Shown here: positions 12,201-24,425 of the stretch, in pieces
Layout of the letters: every line of letters begins with the position of its first letter
How positions within the stretch are numbered: position 1 is the stretch's first letter
Source: Purshia tridentata
Taxonomy: Eukaryota; Streptophyta; Magnoliopsida; Rosales; Rosaceae
DNA: 64,000 nt
Assembly: GCA_003254885.1 (NCBI GenBank)
Contig: QANT01008786.1
Coordinates: 1-64,000 of the forward strand
Direction of reading: 5' to 3'
Program-made: the position numbers and the translations under genes
Notes under the pieces: model-generated
What the model was told of the DNA's origin: nothing
Seen by the model: only the letters and a program-made list of their open reading frames with translations
Database searches by the model: none

Positions 12201-14405
12201 ATAATATATTCTTGCAATAAATAGGATATTATCTAGATGAAAAAGCAAGGAAAGAGCACTGAAAAAAACCAGAGTTTGGTTTTTTTAATTTATTTATATT
12301 TTTTCGAATGCTGAACTTCTGATGTAAGCGAGAAAGATCTCATCCCTGAACCTAGCTAACAGTTTTGGGCATGAAGACCTTTTTGTTAGTCATGTTCTAC
12401 TTTCTATTTTCTAAAACATCTTGACATAATTATTATGCCATTTTGACATGAGACTTATCAATATGCAGTTGGATCAGGTGGACCTTACCTTTCCCAAGGT
12501 ACCTAGTGTTGAAGCTTTCAAGGTAAACATCCACTCTGTTATCAATTAATCTGTTGACAAATGTTGTAGATCTGTGTAGTGCACTACCTAGTCTGCACTT
12601 TGTAATACACATGGAAATGCAATGCATAGTTGTTTTGGGTTGGCCTGAAAAAAAAAAACATAAAAAGATTGTGGTTTGAATCCATCTATCTATTCTATCC
12701 ATTGATAAATTGCCAGAAGAAAAATGTAAAATGCCTGCATTGGTATATCTAGATAACTACGTTTAGAAATTATGTATTATTATCTAATCAAACTATGCCT
12801 GTTATATGACTTAAGGTCGAACTGTAATGTTCCAATACTAGTTTAGTTGTTGAATGGTGTAGTTCTTGTGCATTTACACCTATGCACATCAGTGCATGCA
12901 AAAATATAGAACACAGTCCATCTTCTGTTATCAAGTTGTAGAAGCTGTAGACTTTTTATTATGTTCAATTCCTACATGAATGTCTTTTCAGTTTTAATCT
13001 GAAGATGCTTCAAGCTTCTAATTTGTTGTAGCGTAATAATCTCATGCTTATCATTCGGCCTCTTTCCAGGACAGACAACGCAGGAATTCGTTTTCCTTTA
13101 GGAGTAGGACAGTCAGCCAATCAGCCCCACTTTTTGCTGAAAATAAATTGGATCACACTGAAAAATTGAGACTTAGGCAGCCATCATTCTCACGGAAGTT
13201 CCACTCTTATGTACTACCCACACCAATTGATACAAAAAGTTCGGTTTCAACTGAATCAGGCAATCCAGTTACCCAAACAGTACAGACAAGTTTAAGTGAG
13301 CGAACACAGAATTTGTGGCATTCATCACCCTTGGGACCAAAGTATGAAAAGATCATGGACGATAAGAAAGTTTCTGGACCGACTGTTATAAATGCACAGT
13401 CAGTACTCAAAGAGAGCAACAATAATATTGCATCTCATCGATTACCCCCTCCTCTTGCAGATCGGCTTTTGTTTTCAGGGCAGGATCCACTGGCTGCTTC
13501 TGACTATAAAAAAGTAAAAAGACAATCATTTTCTGGTCCATTGACAAGTAAGAATTGGCCTTCCAAGCCTGTCACATTGGAACATCACCAAATGTTTTCT
13601 GGACCTCTGTTGCGAAATCCAACATCTCAACCTCTATTTTCATCACCTAAAGCATCTCCAAATACTTCCCCTACTTTTATGTCCTCACCCAAAATAAGTG
13701 AGCTTCATGAGCTTCCTAGGCCCCCAGTTGGTTCAACCTCTAAGTCTTCAAGACCTCTGGGTTTAGTTGGTCATTCAGCTCCCTTGGTGTACAAAGCACA
13801 AATGCAGTCTGCTACAAATAAACCAGCAGTGTCACCTAAAGCAGCTCCTTTGCCAACACCTCCTCAGACCATCTCTCGTAGTTTCTCTATACCCTCGAGG
13901 GGTACTAGAGTGATGGAGTTGCATGTATCCGAACCACAGGAAGCTTCCCCTATTCTTGCAGTGGCTGAAGCCAATGCTTCACCTCCTTTGTCTCCAATAA
14001 CATTATCTAACACAGCTAAGCCATCATCAACGAGCTCTGAGATTGTCATTCGGGCTGTTCAATTCAAAGGTAATTGAACACCCTCTTATGCTGTTTCTTA
14101 TTAATTGTATGAATGTTGCGGCCTGTTCTAAATTTCCTAATAGACTAATACTATTTTGTCTTCCATTACTGAAAAACACACCTAGGGACTAATATACACC
14201 AATTGATTATATATTTAACCTGTAAGTAACTAGCGGTGAGATATAAATATCAAGATATAGGTTTTGTTGGCTGTATGTAGGTACATGTACTTCTAATGCC
14301 AGAAGTGAGTGTATTGATACCATATCTTGCTCCTTTTTCTTTTCTTGCCATATTTGGGATTGTTTCTAAGTGGCAATATATTTATTGAATGCAGGTGCAG
14401 ATTGA
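9246..14405 (+). CDS. BAR-domain, proline/serine-rich protein (At2g33490-like)
   Basis: This encodes a 646-residue protein of the plant family annotated as hydroxyproline-rich or uncharacterised At2g33490-like. Exons: 9246-9359, 9710-9782, 9883-9957, 10649-10710, 10805-10873, 11216-11244, 11326-11533, 11620-11865, 12469-12522, 13070-14069 and 14395-14405. All join in frame. Residues 1 to ~250 are helical and match a BAR-like membrane-curving domain (for example YEYMIKRQKEKGR, then LTQAARHHAAQLCFFKKAL). An acidic run rich in Asp/Asn lies at about residues 240-270. The rest is disordered and Ser/Pro-rich, with repeated SFSGPL- and FSGPLL-type motifs. Reading through the last donor would end the protein at 14077, only one residue different in effect. 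A GA-repeat (about 9168-9187) lies in the 5' leader. Role: probably membrane binding or vesicle traffic, inferred from the fold. The in-frame ATG at 9246 is the first that opens the conserved MKTSLRKL start. Confidence 0.9.
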
Positions 14406-14538
14406 TTATACTACATTTGTGGTGATATTCTGTTTCTAACTGGGCAACGAAATGTTGTGGAAGGGGAAAAGATTGTATTCTCGCCCGCGCATAGAGGTGT
14501 ACACATGTAAATATATCTTTGTCCATGATATTTGTTAA

Positions 14539-14801
14539 TTGTTTTTTTTTGTTGTCATTTTCGCCAGCTAGTTATTTTAAATCATGGGCACGTGGCATAA
14601 ATTGTATAAATAATTGCCATTTTGTTCCATCATCTGAGGAATTTTGTAGTTTTCCCCAGCAGTTAATATNTTGTTTTTTTTTTATGTCATTTTCGCCAGC
14701 TAGTTATTTTAAATCATGGGCACGTGGCATAAATTGTATAAATAATTGCCATTTTGTTCCATCATCTGAGGAATTTTGTAGTTTTCCCCAGCAGTTAATA
14801 T
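14539..14801. repeat. ~130-bp duplicated block split by a single N (14670), probable assembly join
   Basis: The block from the T-run to the phrase CCCCAGCAGTTAATAT occurs just left of the N and again just right of it. The two copies are nearly identical, differing mainly in the T-run. It lies downstream of the BAR-domain gene. This is the pattern left when two overlapping contig ends are placed side by side. Confidence 0.8.
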
Positions 14802-15813
14802 TAATACTCATTTTCCCCTTATAATCCCACTTCTTTTTTTCTCTCTTTTTCATCATTTTCCCGGGTTTTTTTTAAAGGCCAAAACCGGGCCCTATTAAAT
14901 AATCAATCCGGTCTACATTGACCTTTTCTTTACCTCTCAAGCCGGCGCCACGTGGAGCTGTCTGTGTTTTTTTTTAAAAGAAAGGAAGCTACAGTGACGC
15001 GCAGCGGTGTAGCAGTGGGCTTTTTTACAGTGGATGGGAAGGTCAATAAAAAAGTGGACTTTATATTATATGGTCCAAACTGAGGTTATTAATAATTTAC
15101 TATATATAAGGGGGCTGTGTTATAACTTATTAGATACAAATGCTAATCCAAGTGAGAAGAACGATCTTAGCGACCTCGATATGTGATATGTGCTATCAGG
15201 AGGTTTGCTTAGTTACAATTGTGACAGAAAAAAATGGTTTCTTCTTTTGTTGGATGGAATTGGTTGTACAGTGTAGGAAGTATTATAATGATAGTTCTCT
15301 TGCTTTTGTTTATATTCTCATGAGCTGAATATAACTCAGTTAATATTCATTTTATTATTTAAAATGTTAAATGTGTATAGATATATAAGTTTGAAAATTA
15401 ATTTTAAATTTCTCGATTCAATTCAGTTTATTGACAATTATGAATTATAGAAATTGAGACCGAAACCGACTTCCTCAGTTCGGCTAAAAAACCGTTGTCT
15501 CGATTTCAGCTCGCCCTCGGCTCTATATTTCTAGTATCAGTAACACCGGTTTTTAATTTTTCATGGCATATTGCTATCATTTTATATGCGGTAAAAATAA
15601 CCATTGACAAACTTAACCATGCTCGATTTCAAACCACTTCCAAACATGGAGATGAGAATTTGTGTGCTCAATGCGAAGGCTCCATTGATGTATTAAGTGT
15701 AGTATATCATATTTAGTGAAACATAAAGGGGCCTTCCCATAGTAAGGGACTTATAAATATAGGTGGCATTGGCAGCCCTGTGTTGCCTCTCGGTAGCCCA
15801 TAGTCCGTACACA
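14802..15813. other. Intergenic with promoter-like motifs but no gene
   Basis: A perfect CCACGTGG G-box lies at 14948-14955 in a GC-rich patch, and a TATATATAAG box at 15101-15110. The open frame that follows (15140-15328) resembles nothing known to me. The rest is AT-rich. A non-coding transcript is possible but unproven. Confidence 0.35.
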
Positions 15814-17810
15814 TCATTTGCAGCTTCCTCTGGTATTGTATCTCACAAACCCCATTAGTTCTGGTCCTTCCAATCTTGGGTTATTCTTGAAACTACATGC
15901 ATCCACACAAACAATTAATACACAACCCACTAAGAACCTAACCTCAAATGAAATAAAGAGATGCAAAGTTTTTAATCACCTTTCCTCTGAGAATTTGGAG
16001 AAGGAGCCCGAGGTTGGAAAAGTACCACATAAATCATTGTTGGATACATCACTGCACAAGTTCTTAGTGTAAGGTGATGATGACAGAGCATGTCATTAAT
16101 GGCATGTCCATTGGGGATTGTATAGAGATGACTTACAGGATCTTGAGGCTTCCAAGTTTGGTAAGTTGTCTGGGTATGCTTCCGGTCAGTCTGTTGCTGT
16201 TGAGTCGCCTGCAATACATTATGCAATGCATGGAAACTTACGTGATCAGAACTCAGACCAATCTCAGTGTACTGCATTTATTAGCAGTGCTATCGGCAAA
16301 GAAATAATTAAATTGCTTACAAGAATTTGAGATTGGAGAGGTTGGAGAGGGAGGAGGGGATGGCCCCACTGAAGTTATTGTGGTAGAGATCCAAGCTCAC
16401 AAGGCTTTTCAAACCTCCAAGTTCCTTTGGAATACAACCCACCAAGTCGTTCATGTACAGTTCCCTACAATACATGATATCATAAGTTCATAACAGCGAC
16501 AAACCAACCAATCCTTGCTTTCAGTCACTAAATTCTGTATCTATATGCATCAGCAATCATACTGGAATTTAATTCCAAAGTTATGATAATCCATGATCCG
16601 ACGGTCATGGACGGTCTGGTTGGTGGGGTTGGTGAGATTGATCATAAATTATAAATATGTCTACTGTTTCCGTATATTAAGCAAACTAACTTTATAACCA
16701 AATTAATTTTTTTTTTCATGTTGGCTTTCAGGCAAGCCAACCTGGCTAGTCCAGAGCTAAAGAAAATGTATAAACAAAACACTGAATGAAATAAATAAAT
16801 GTAATTGTATGGACTCACAGATACTGAAGGCGCTCGAGCTTCCCCAACTCGGGTACTAGACTGCCCGACAGGTTCGCATTTCCAAGGTCTCTGCGCATAT
16901 TATTCTATGCTTATTATTCATTTATATAGTGAACACCAACAAAAATTTCAAACACCCAAGAATCAAAGCTTAAATTTATTTATAAATTTGTCTTTCTTTC
17001 CATAAAGGTCATGTAGTCTGAGATATTGAAGGTAAAGAAAAACAAATTAAAGCTGCACACTTCGAAATTGAAAGAGGTGGACACAATAAAACATGGTCAA
17101 AATGAACATGGTTTTTTGTCTTGTCCTTTTTATCTTCTAAACTGTGAGCTTATCAGTAGCTCCCAAGAGGGATGGCTCATTACAAAAACAAAAAATAGTA
17201 TACTTCCATTATGCCACCAAATATCTTATCTACTCTTCGTCTTCCCCCAGAAAATAGAAAAAGAATAACAAAAAACAACCAAGTACACAACAAGTAGATA
17301 CAGACAGAGTAAGAAACAGAGAGAAAAAGAAGCACAAAGCTTAACTACACCAAACCAAAACAAACATGCTTAAACGAAAGACTAAAATGGAGGGAATTAA
17401 TAGATGAATTACAGTCGAGTAACCCGATTATCAGAGTCGCAAGTGACATGAAACCAAGTACAGGGATCAACCAAGGTCGGATCCCAGCTCTGTAGAACAT
17501 TATTAGGGTCCTTCACAGCTCTCCTCAACGCGTACAGAGCATCCCCTGTTCATTCACACACAACAATATGTACACAAACATAGTTAGTTTACTCCCAACC
17601 ATTATAAATTTATGTTCAATACATTAACACATTGGATTGGAGTTACTATAGACTATAGTGAATGGTACTCTATAAACATCTTTAAGAAAGTGATTAACTT
17701 GAATTTAATGCAGGTATATGTGTACCTTCTAAGTTTGCACTTGTGGGTGCCAAAGGCCAAGTGAGAATAAGGGCAGCAGTAACAAGATGAAGCAAAGCCC
17801 AGATCGCCAT
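15814..17810 (-). CDS. Secreted small LRR protein (SERK-ectodomain-like, LRR1/At5g21090 type), intact copy
   Basis: This encodes a 218-residue extracellular LRR protein without kinase, of the type often described as an RLK-associated LRR protein. Exons in transcript order: 17810-17726, 17545-17413, 16890-16819, 16464-16321, 16208-16137, 16051-15980 and 15892-15814. Internal LRR exons are 72 or 144 nt, one or two repeats each, all in the same phase, as in SERK genes. Residues 1-26 form a signal peptide (hydrophobic [13 protein letters not shown]). An N-cap follows with [14 protein letters not shown] and the paired Cys in PCTWFHVTC. About five LRRs follow, then [10 protein letters not shown] and a tail containing [19 protein letters not shown]-repeat (about 17915-17938) lies upstream of the start. 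Likely role: apoplastic partner of receptor kinases. This copy shows no lesion. Confidence 0.93.
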
Positions 17811-20800
17811 TTGCCAAAAGAAGCTAGCTTGAGCTAGAGTTGGGGTTGAAACTAAAGAGCCTTTACTGGACCTTAAAGATTCAACAAGTTTATGGGTACT
17901 TTCAGAGAGAGTGAGAGTGTGTGTGTGTGTGTGTGTTTGCCTCTTTCTTCAAAGCAAGGAAGCAAGGAATCAAAACTTTGTTGGGGGAATTTATAGAGAC
18001 CACAAAAGGGACTGCTGGTTGTGAAGCAAAACAGTAATTACCAAAGTTTAAATGGCGTGGGTCTTGTATTCTTGTTTATTCTAGCTCTATACTTTATATA
18101 TATTCTTGCTCGTATGTCCATTAGATACCCCCATCTTTTTGTCAATAAGACAAATCTGCCTATTTAATTTCTGTTCATCTGTTTTTTTTAGGGGATAAGC
18201 TTTTGTCCTATTCCATATGTCGTCCAAATTGATCATCAATTTGAATAATCAAATGGTAAATATATGTCCTCTTAATACATATATACTCTGCTTCAACTAA
18301 CATGTGACAAAAGACTATATTCTATAATGTTCATGAGTCATGATTCAAATGGCATATGATATGATTTAGGTGGTAGAGGGTCTTAAGTTTTCTTATTAAA
18401 TGCATAGCTCAAAAGTGTTCCATTCCCTCCTATTGTGTTCAATTAAATTTTGAACTTTTCTTTTGAAATAAAATTTGAGAATAATAATGGAGAGGTAAAG
18501 TATAGAGTAGAGGTTTGCGTGCATGGCAGCCTTCAAAAGAGAGATGGGTGGGAGAATCCAGACATATCTTTTGAACTCTGTCGAAGCCAAAACTAGCCTT
18601 GCATTTACGTCTCACTCGCTCTCACACACACAAACCTGCAGGGATCAGGATGTCCCATAAAACACCACCCGATGTATTGACCGGTCGATGATGTATCATG
18701 TAGTCAGGATGGGACTTATAAACTGACACTTGTCCAATTCGAATAGTATAAGTTTTTTTTTGGCCTTTTAGACTTATAAACATAATAAACTTATATGTTT
18801 ATTTAGTTTGATTTACATTTTCCTTTTGTTTATTATTCCCCGAGGTTAAAGGCTTAAAGCAGAGATATGGACAATTATAAAGAGCACTGGGGAGTGGGGA
18901 ATAATGCATCTTGGAAATCTGTGGTGGTCGGAATACCTTAATATCTATATATGCTTAATATATTATTAATCAATAAATTTTGTTTATATATGCAAATCGA
19001 TCTTTATAGTTTGTCCCCTCTACTTGGTTTTGATTAGTACAAACCATATTGATGCCCTGATTCGGCATTAAGAGACCTACTTTTATAAAAAGAGAACTCC
19101 AACATTAATCACCAAAGTCAACCAAATTGCACCAAGCAAATTTCTTCAATTCTACTAGCAGCTGTTTTCAATTCAAGTGTGGGAAAAGTTTTAGAATATA
19201 TATAATGTGACACTGATGATTATATATCTTTGTTGATGCTGAACTTTTTAAAGAGAACCCATATATGCAAATATGCGATCCAAGTCTTGATTCAATTTTT
19301 ATATGTGTTGCTCATCCCAAATTAAAATTGTGCAATTTGTCATACATATATAGCATATCTATATATCTAAGGTTCTGTAAGAGTAGTCTAGCAGTCAACA
19401 TATCTATATATACGTTCAAATGAATTTGGTTTAGGGTGCTTGGACATATATACTAATTTCATGGAGGTAGCTGCAGGTCCACATTGACTTGGTGATTGTT
19501 GTAGGCATGTGAGAGACTCGTCTTTTAAGGGGTAGTGTGATAATACACAGAGGGTCCATGTCCATCTCTTTAGCCTTTAGTTTTAACAAGTCTATGTACA
19601 TGCGTACATGTTCATGAGTCTATCATGATCTTTTATTTGGTTGATCCGCAGCATGTGCATGTGTGTGTTGTGTTCCATTAATATAGAAGATGAGTGGGTG
19701 GGACAGTACCCAAATTAGAGCAATTAATTAATTGCTATCTTATTTGATACTGATAGATTATATATACATAGATGGACATGCATGGTCCCATGGAGCATTG
19801 ATGCATGCATGTGTGGTCACCTAGCTCATCTTAAAAGAAGTGATCGATCGACTAGACAAAGCCAAACCACTAACGTCGCATCTGTTTTTTGAACTTTTGA
19901 TCGATCATGATAGACTTAGAAAAAGGTGCATGCAAATGCAAATGCAATGGAACAAAATGTAAAAGCCATATATATATGTCATATCCATCTTCTTCTTCAA
20001 AGAGATCGAAAAGCTTTCCATACCATACGGACTAATTGAGTGCACAATCAATACCTCACGAGAGTTTCTCTGCTTTCTCCCAAGCTCCCCATAATTGCTT
20101 TAACACAATTATTGACCATTTGACCACATATAAAGCTAGATCCATTGTCAAATTAAATTACAACGTACAGGTGCTAAGAGATTAGCTAGCATTGCACCTG
20201 GATTAATTAATATATCCCAAGATTAATTGAGCAGGTAAACAATCATGTTTCAGGTGGGCTCAGGTGAGTCATATCATGACCACGCATATCTATATGATAC
20301 CATTAATTAGTTAATTGCAGACTGCAGAGTCAAAAAGGATATTTTAGTTTTGAATTATGAACATTGACTGACTGTGACAAGTTAATGATAAAGGCAAACA
20401 GGTTCCCACTGCTTTTGACCTTCCTTCCCAACACTCTAATTCAATTCAGCTTTAATGCTGCACCGATCGATCCAAAGTGACTTTGCTACTTGTTTGGCTC
20501 CTCTCTCTCTCTCTCAGTTCACATGCAATTCGGAATAAATATTCATGAAATTCTAAACTTTAAAAAAATAAATTTGAATATACTAAACCAAATAATCATT
20601 GCCACTCAGACAATTAACAACAAGCGAAACCAAAGGTCAACACATTAATCTGCAATCTGCATGAAAACACTAATCTTTTTGAAAATATATATGTATATAC
20701 TTTTTGGTACAAGGGGGCCCATGGCCGGGCTTTGAACACACTGCTTCAAGGGCATTAACAGGCCAGCCTTCCGACCAAAATTATAAAACGAGCCAGGCCT

Positions 20801-21270
20801 TGGTCCACCTTCATGGCCCGTTAGCCCATCAAATAGGTCATTTTGTTGGCATGTGATCCAACCCAACTCACATTAATGAAGGGAAATTAAAAAAGAAGAA
20901 ATTATTTCCATAAGCAAAAAAACAACATAGAGCTCTTAGACATGTATAAAGCTTTACATATACGACATGGATCTGTTAAGGTTTATTGTGCTCTACGAAT
21001 CACAATCAAATCTTGGTTTACTTGCAAATCCTTTAATTAACACACGCACAAATAAAAGGGTGAGCAGCGAATCCTGAATCAGCTAGCTTGCTCCTATATA
21101 TTATTGTTTTTGTGTATCGTCAATAGACCATAATGATGATCATCATATATATAATGCTAATTACCATAATTATAATTAATTTAGAATATCAACAAGGAAC
21201 CATGCACGTATGCATGCAGTACCTAATTTAATTAGACTTAAAAAGGAAATTAAGACCGACTCTGACTCTG
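17811..21270. other. Long AT-rich intergenic stretch between LRR copies
   Basis: No gene is supported over ~3.4 kb. There is a GC-richer patch at about 20700-20860 with phrases such as GGCCCATGGCCGGGC, typical of transposon debris. Many ATATAT and GATCGATC runs occur. Confidence 0.5.
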
Positions 21271-21274
21271 AGTG

Positions 21275-21372
21275 AGAGAGTACTCGCAAAAGCCTCAAGT
21301 TGCCTAATCGAAGGAGTTCAAGGACCTCTACTGGTAGGGTGCCTGTGTGCTTGTTACTGTTCAGTTTCCTAA
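21275..21372 (-). pseudogene. Single-exon relic of a third LRR gene copy
   Basis: On the minus strand this reads KLNSNKHTGTLPVEVLELLR and continues GNLRL. It is clearly paralogous to the sixth exon of the LRR gene at 23226-24425. The acceptor side (TTAG) is kept, but the donor position reads TTGCGAGT where the paralog has GTGTGAGT. No other LRR exon lies within reach. Flanking DNA (about 21000-21060) also resembles the sequence beside the paralog (about 22970-23050), so a larger block was duplicated and then lost. Confidence 0.82.
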
Positions 21373-21418
21373 ATAATTTAATTAAGCATGGACGACGATC
21401 GAGTACTTATGATCAGTA

Positions 21419-22048
21419 TGTTAGGATCGATTAGATAGAATGGGAAAAACACAAACTCAAACCAATAAAGAAATAGGCAAGAGAAAAAGTAAATAAGGAC
21501 ACCAAGGATTTAACGTGGTTCGGCAGTGTGCCTACGTCCACGGGCAGCGATATTAGAATAACTCCACTATATCAAATAATGGGTACAGCGGAAAGATCTT
21601 ACCAAGTCTAAGAACAAGACTTGATGAACACCTAGAGAGTACAAGAGGAATCACCACTTCTTCAAGCTATGAACACCTTGAAGGAAACACCAAAAGAAAT
21701 ACTTCACTTCTCTCACACTCTCTCTTTCTCTATACTCTCACTCCTCACTTTGAGTGGTAGTCGGAATGCAATTAGCTTGATTGCTTCAATTGTTTGTTGT
21801 TAAATGCCAAGCCTCATCCTCCTTTTATAGCCATGGTTGGATCCTTCTAGCAACTTGGAAAATTGATTAGTCTCTAGATATTTCCACAAGTTTCTAGCTT
21901 GCACCAATATTCAACATTTGGCTGCCATCAAGAATTCTCTAGAACCAAGCCAACCATCATGAATTAAAGATCATTCTAGATCTTCAATTAAGTCACTTCG
22001 ATTAGATCCTTCTAGTGATCTCCCGTATGGACTGGACTTATCTCAACA
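21419..22048. mobile_element. Solo LTR of a retrotransposon, 630 bp, with 5-bp target duplication
   Basis: The element begins TGTTAGGATC and ends CTCAACA. It is flanked by perfect direct copies of CAGTA (21414-21418 and 22049-22053). It contains the widely seen plant LTR phrase TTAACGTGGTTCGGC followed by CCTACGTCCACGGG. No gag/pol or second LTR is present, so this is a solo LTR left by LTR-LTR recombination. Superfamily (Copia-like) is inferred from the motif and the 5-bp duplication. Confidence 0.85.
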
Positions 22049-22285
22049 CAGTATTCAGTAAGAAACCAGCTATTCATAAATCTTATTTTTCATGATATGT
22101 ATATGATCAGCTCTAGTTGCATATATGTGTATTAGTTCTTGTTGATTCTTAGAAAAGACAAAAAATTAAAAGTGCAAAATGATGACGCATATATATGGAC
22201 CTTGTGGTTATTGGGCCATTATCAAACTTTTTGTATTAGAGAAGAAGAGATTATTGCCGTTAAACATTATAATGAACAATTTTCT

Positions 22286-22694
22286 GGTCACCCCAAGGGT
22301 GACCTCAAGGTCCACCCCATTTCTCGATTTTATAATTTCGACAATGTTGACGCATAATCGGAACCGTTCATATTTTAGATCACCTATTATAGATCATCTA
22401 TGCAAAAAATCAACTCAATCGGAAATCATTTGATTATAGAATTGTTGTCAATTAAATAGAAAAAATCAACGGTTTAGTCAAAAAAATCACTCTTTAATTC
22501 GGAACCATTCATTTTTTCTCTTTAATTGGCAACAATTATATAACCAAATGATTTCCGATTGAGTTGATTTTTTGCATAGATGATCTATAATAGGTGATCT
22601 AAAATATGAACAGTTCCGATTATGCGTCAACATTGTCGAAATTATAAAATCGAGGAGTGGGGTGGACCTTTAGGTCACCCCTTGGGGTGACCCA
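22286..22694. mobile_element. Foldback MITE with long terminal inverted repeats
   Basis: The left arm starts GGTCACCCCAAGGGTGACC and runs through CTCGATTTTATAATTTCGAC and the phrase CAACTCAATCGGAAATCATT to about 22465. The right arm (about 22510-22694) is its near-perfect reverse complement and ends CTTGGGGTGACCC. Each arm is ~180 bp, leaving a loop of only ~45 bp. No coding capacity. The exact target duplication could not be fixed. Long arms suggest a Mutator-like or foldback MITE. Confidence 0.88.
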
Positions 22695-23225
22695 AATATT
22701 TTTCCATTATGATCAACAAAACAGTATATAAGCTCATCATAAAGCTTAATTACATATACAACGTCTGTTTAGGAATGCCAAATTTTAAATTTTATTTAAA
22801 AGCAGTAGATGAGCAGCAGTACATAGACCCATTTTTTTTTCTAAAATCTCAGGGGTATATATGTGGGTATGTATTCATCATCATCTGGGTTTACTTGGAC
22901 CTGTTTATACACCTTATTTTGCTTGATTTACCCGTTCGCCAGGAAAATATGTTGGTCTATCAGAGAGCTTGTGGATCTTGTATTATTCTTGTAACTGCAA
23001 ATCCTTTAGTACACACACCCACACACAAAATGGAAAAAAATTAGCCGCGGAACTGAATTAGCTATAGAATTTGAACTAAGAATCAATAAACAAGAAAATG
23101 TTATATTATGTAGGCCTTGCTTGGAGAGTACACTCTAGGGTTACTGCAAGGGTGATGATGGTGATGGAATGACTTAATTACAAACCTATCCAGGATCATA
23201 GTGAATCAGTAATTTGGAAGTTTTA
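22695..23225. other. Intergenic, downstream of the divergent LRR copy
   Basis: No gene is supported. Part of it (about 22970-23050) matches the flank of the LRR relic near 21000-21060, marking the extent of the old segmental duplication. Confidence 0.5.
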
Positions 23226-24425
23226 TTAATTACCTGTGGAATTGGTGCGGTGTACAGTCCCTGCCAACAGATTGTTTGAGACGTTTCTGCATCCAGATAA
23301 ATTATATATAATATAATGTTAATGATTGGATGAACAATGAAAGGGAAACTGAGTGAGGGGGTGAGTGAAGTACTCACACGAGCCTCAAATTTCCAAATCG
23401 AACGAGTTGAATGACCTCAACTGGTAAGGTGCCACTGAGCTTGTTACTGTTCAATTTCCTACAAAATTAAGCATAACGTGATTGAAAAATGCTTCAGGTT
23501 CTAATTTCAATTTGAAGGGTTAATGTAGTATGGATGAATTAACTTACAGGGTGTCCAAATTTGTGAGATTGCCAAGAGACGAAGGAATGGATCCGCTAAG
23601 CCTATTTCTAAACACCCTCCTGCCAGTATATGTTAACAATGAATAAATATTCCAGTGCATACATTTAATTAATTATATAGTTAATTTGGAGTTTGCTTCA
23701 AATAGATATTACTTACAAAAACCTCAAGGAATTCAAGTGTCCAAAAGATTCTGGAATTGAGCCTGACAGTTTATTCTTGTAGAGGTCCAAGCTCACCAGT
23801 CTATTTAAGTTACCGATTTCCCATGGAATAGATCCATTGATCTTATTGCCATATAACTCCCTGCATTATATATATAAATATCAGTTTTAATTATAATTAG
23901 TTTCATCAAAGCAAATATCAACTTTGATCTTACAAGTATTGAAGGTTAGTCAAGTTTCCAAGCTCAGGGACAAGAGGTCCTGAGAGTCCAGCATTGCCAA
24001 GGTCCCTTCAACCATTTCATAAACAAAGACAATCTAATTAGTTACCAAACTGCATGTCAAGCAGGCTAATTACTGAAATTACGTACAACAATGTGTTGTT
24101 AAAACTTAAAACCACTTACACCCTTGCAATGCTGTTTTTGGAAGTGCAAGTAACGTGAAGCCAGGTGCATGGATTGACAAGCGTTGGGTCCCAGCTCTCT
24201 AGCACATTGTATGGGTCCACCAACTTGGTTTTCCAGGCATAAAGAATATCCCCTGTTCAGTGTTCACAGATCAAAATTAATAATTAGCAATGGAATTTAT
24301 TAAATCGGCCAACATGAAGCTGAGTTCGATCCCTCAACATACAGACCTTCCGAGTTGCAATCCACTGATATTGCAATGGCAACTGCAAATACAAAACAAA
24401 GCAAAACTCGACAACTCATCTTCAT
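23226..24425 (-). CDS. Divergent small LRR protein with a shortened C terminus
   Basis: This is a second copy of the LRR gene at 15814-17810. Exons in transcript order: 24425-24347, 24252-24120, 24005-23934, 23860-23717, 23619-23548, 23458-23378 and 23286-23226 (213 residues). A signal peptide ([14 protein letters not shown]) precedes [16 protein letters not shown] and PCTWLHVTC. LRRs then follow with the same exon sizes as the sister gene. Differences: the sixth exon has shifted its donor (81 nt, giving an extra LRR-like LVNVSNN). The C-cap DLCGT is LLAGT, losing its Cys. The protein ends soon after at TAA, with no [12 protein letters not shown] tail. It may be a working but diverged protein or an early pseudogene. 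The final exon and stop are the least certain part. Confidence 0.78.

Noticed and set aside
23270-23300. Short match to the miR162 end (CTGCATCCAG)
   Set aside because: Only ~10 bases match and no hairpin forms; it is the acceptor side of an LRR intron.
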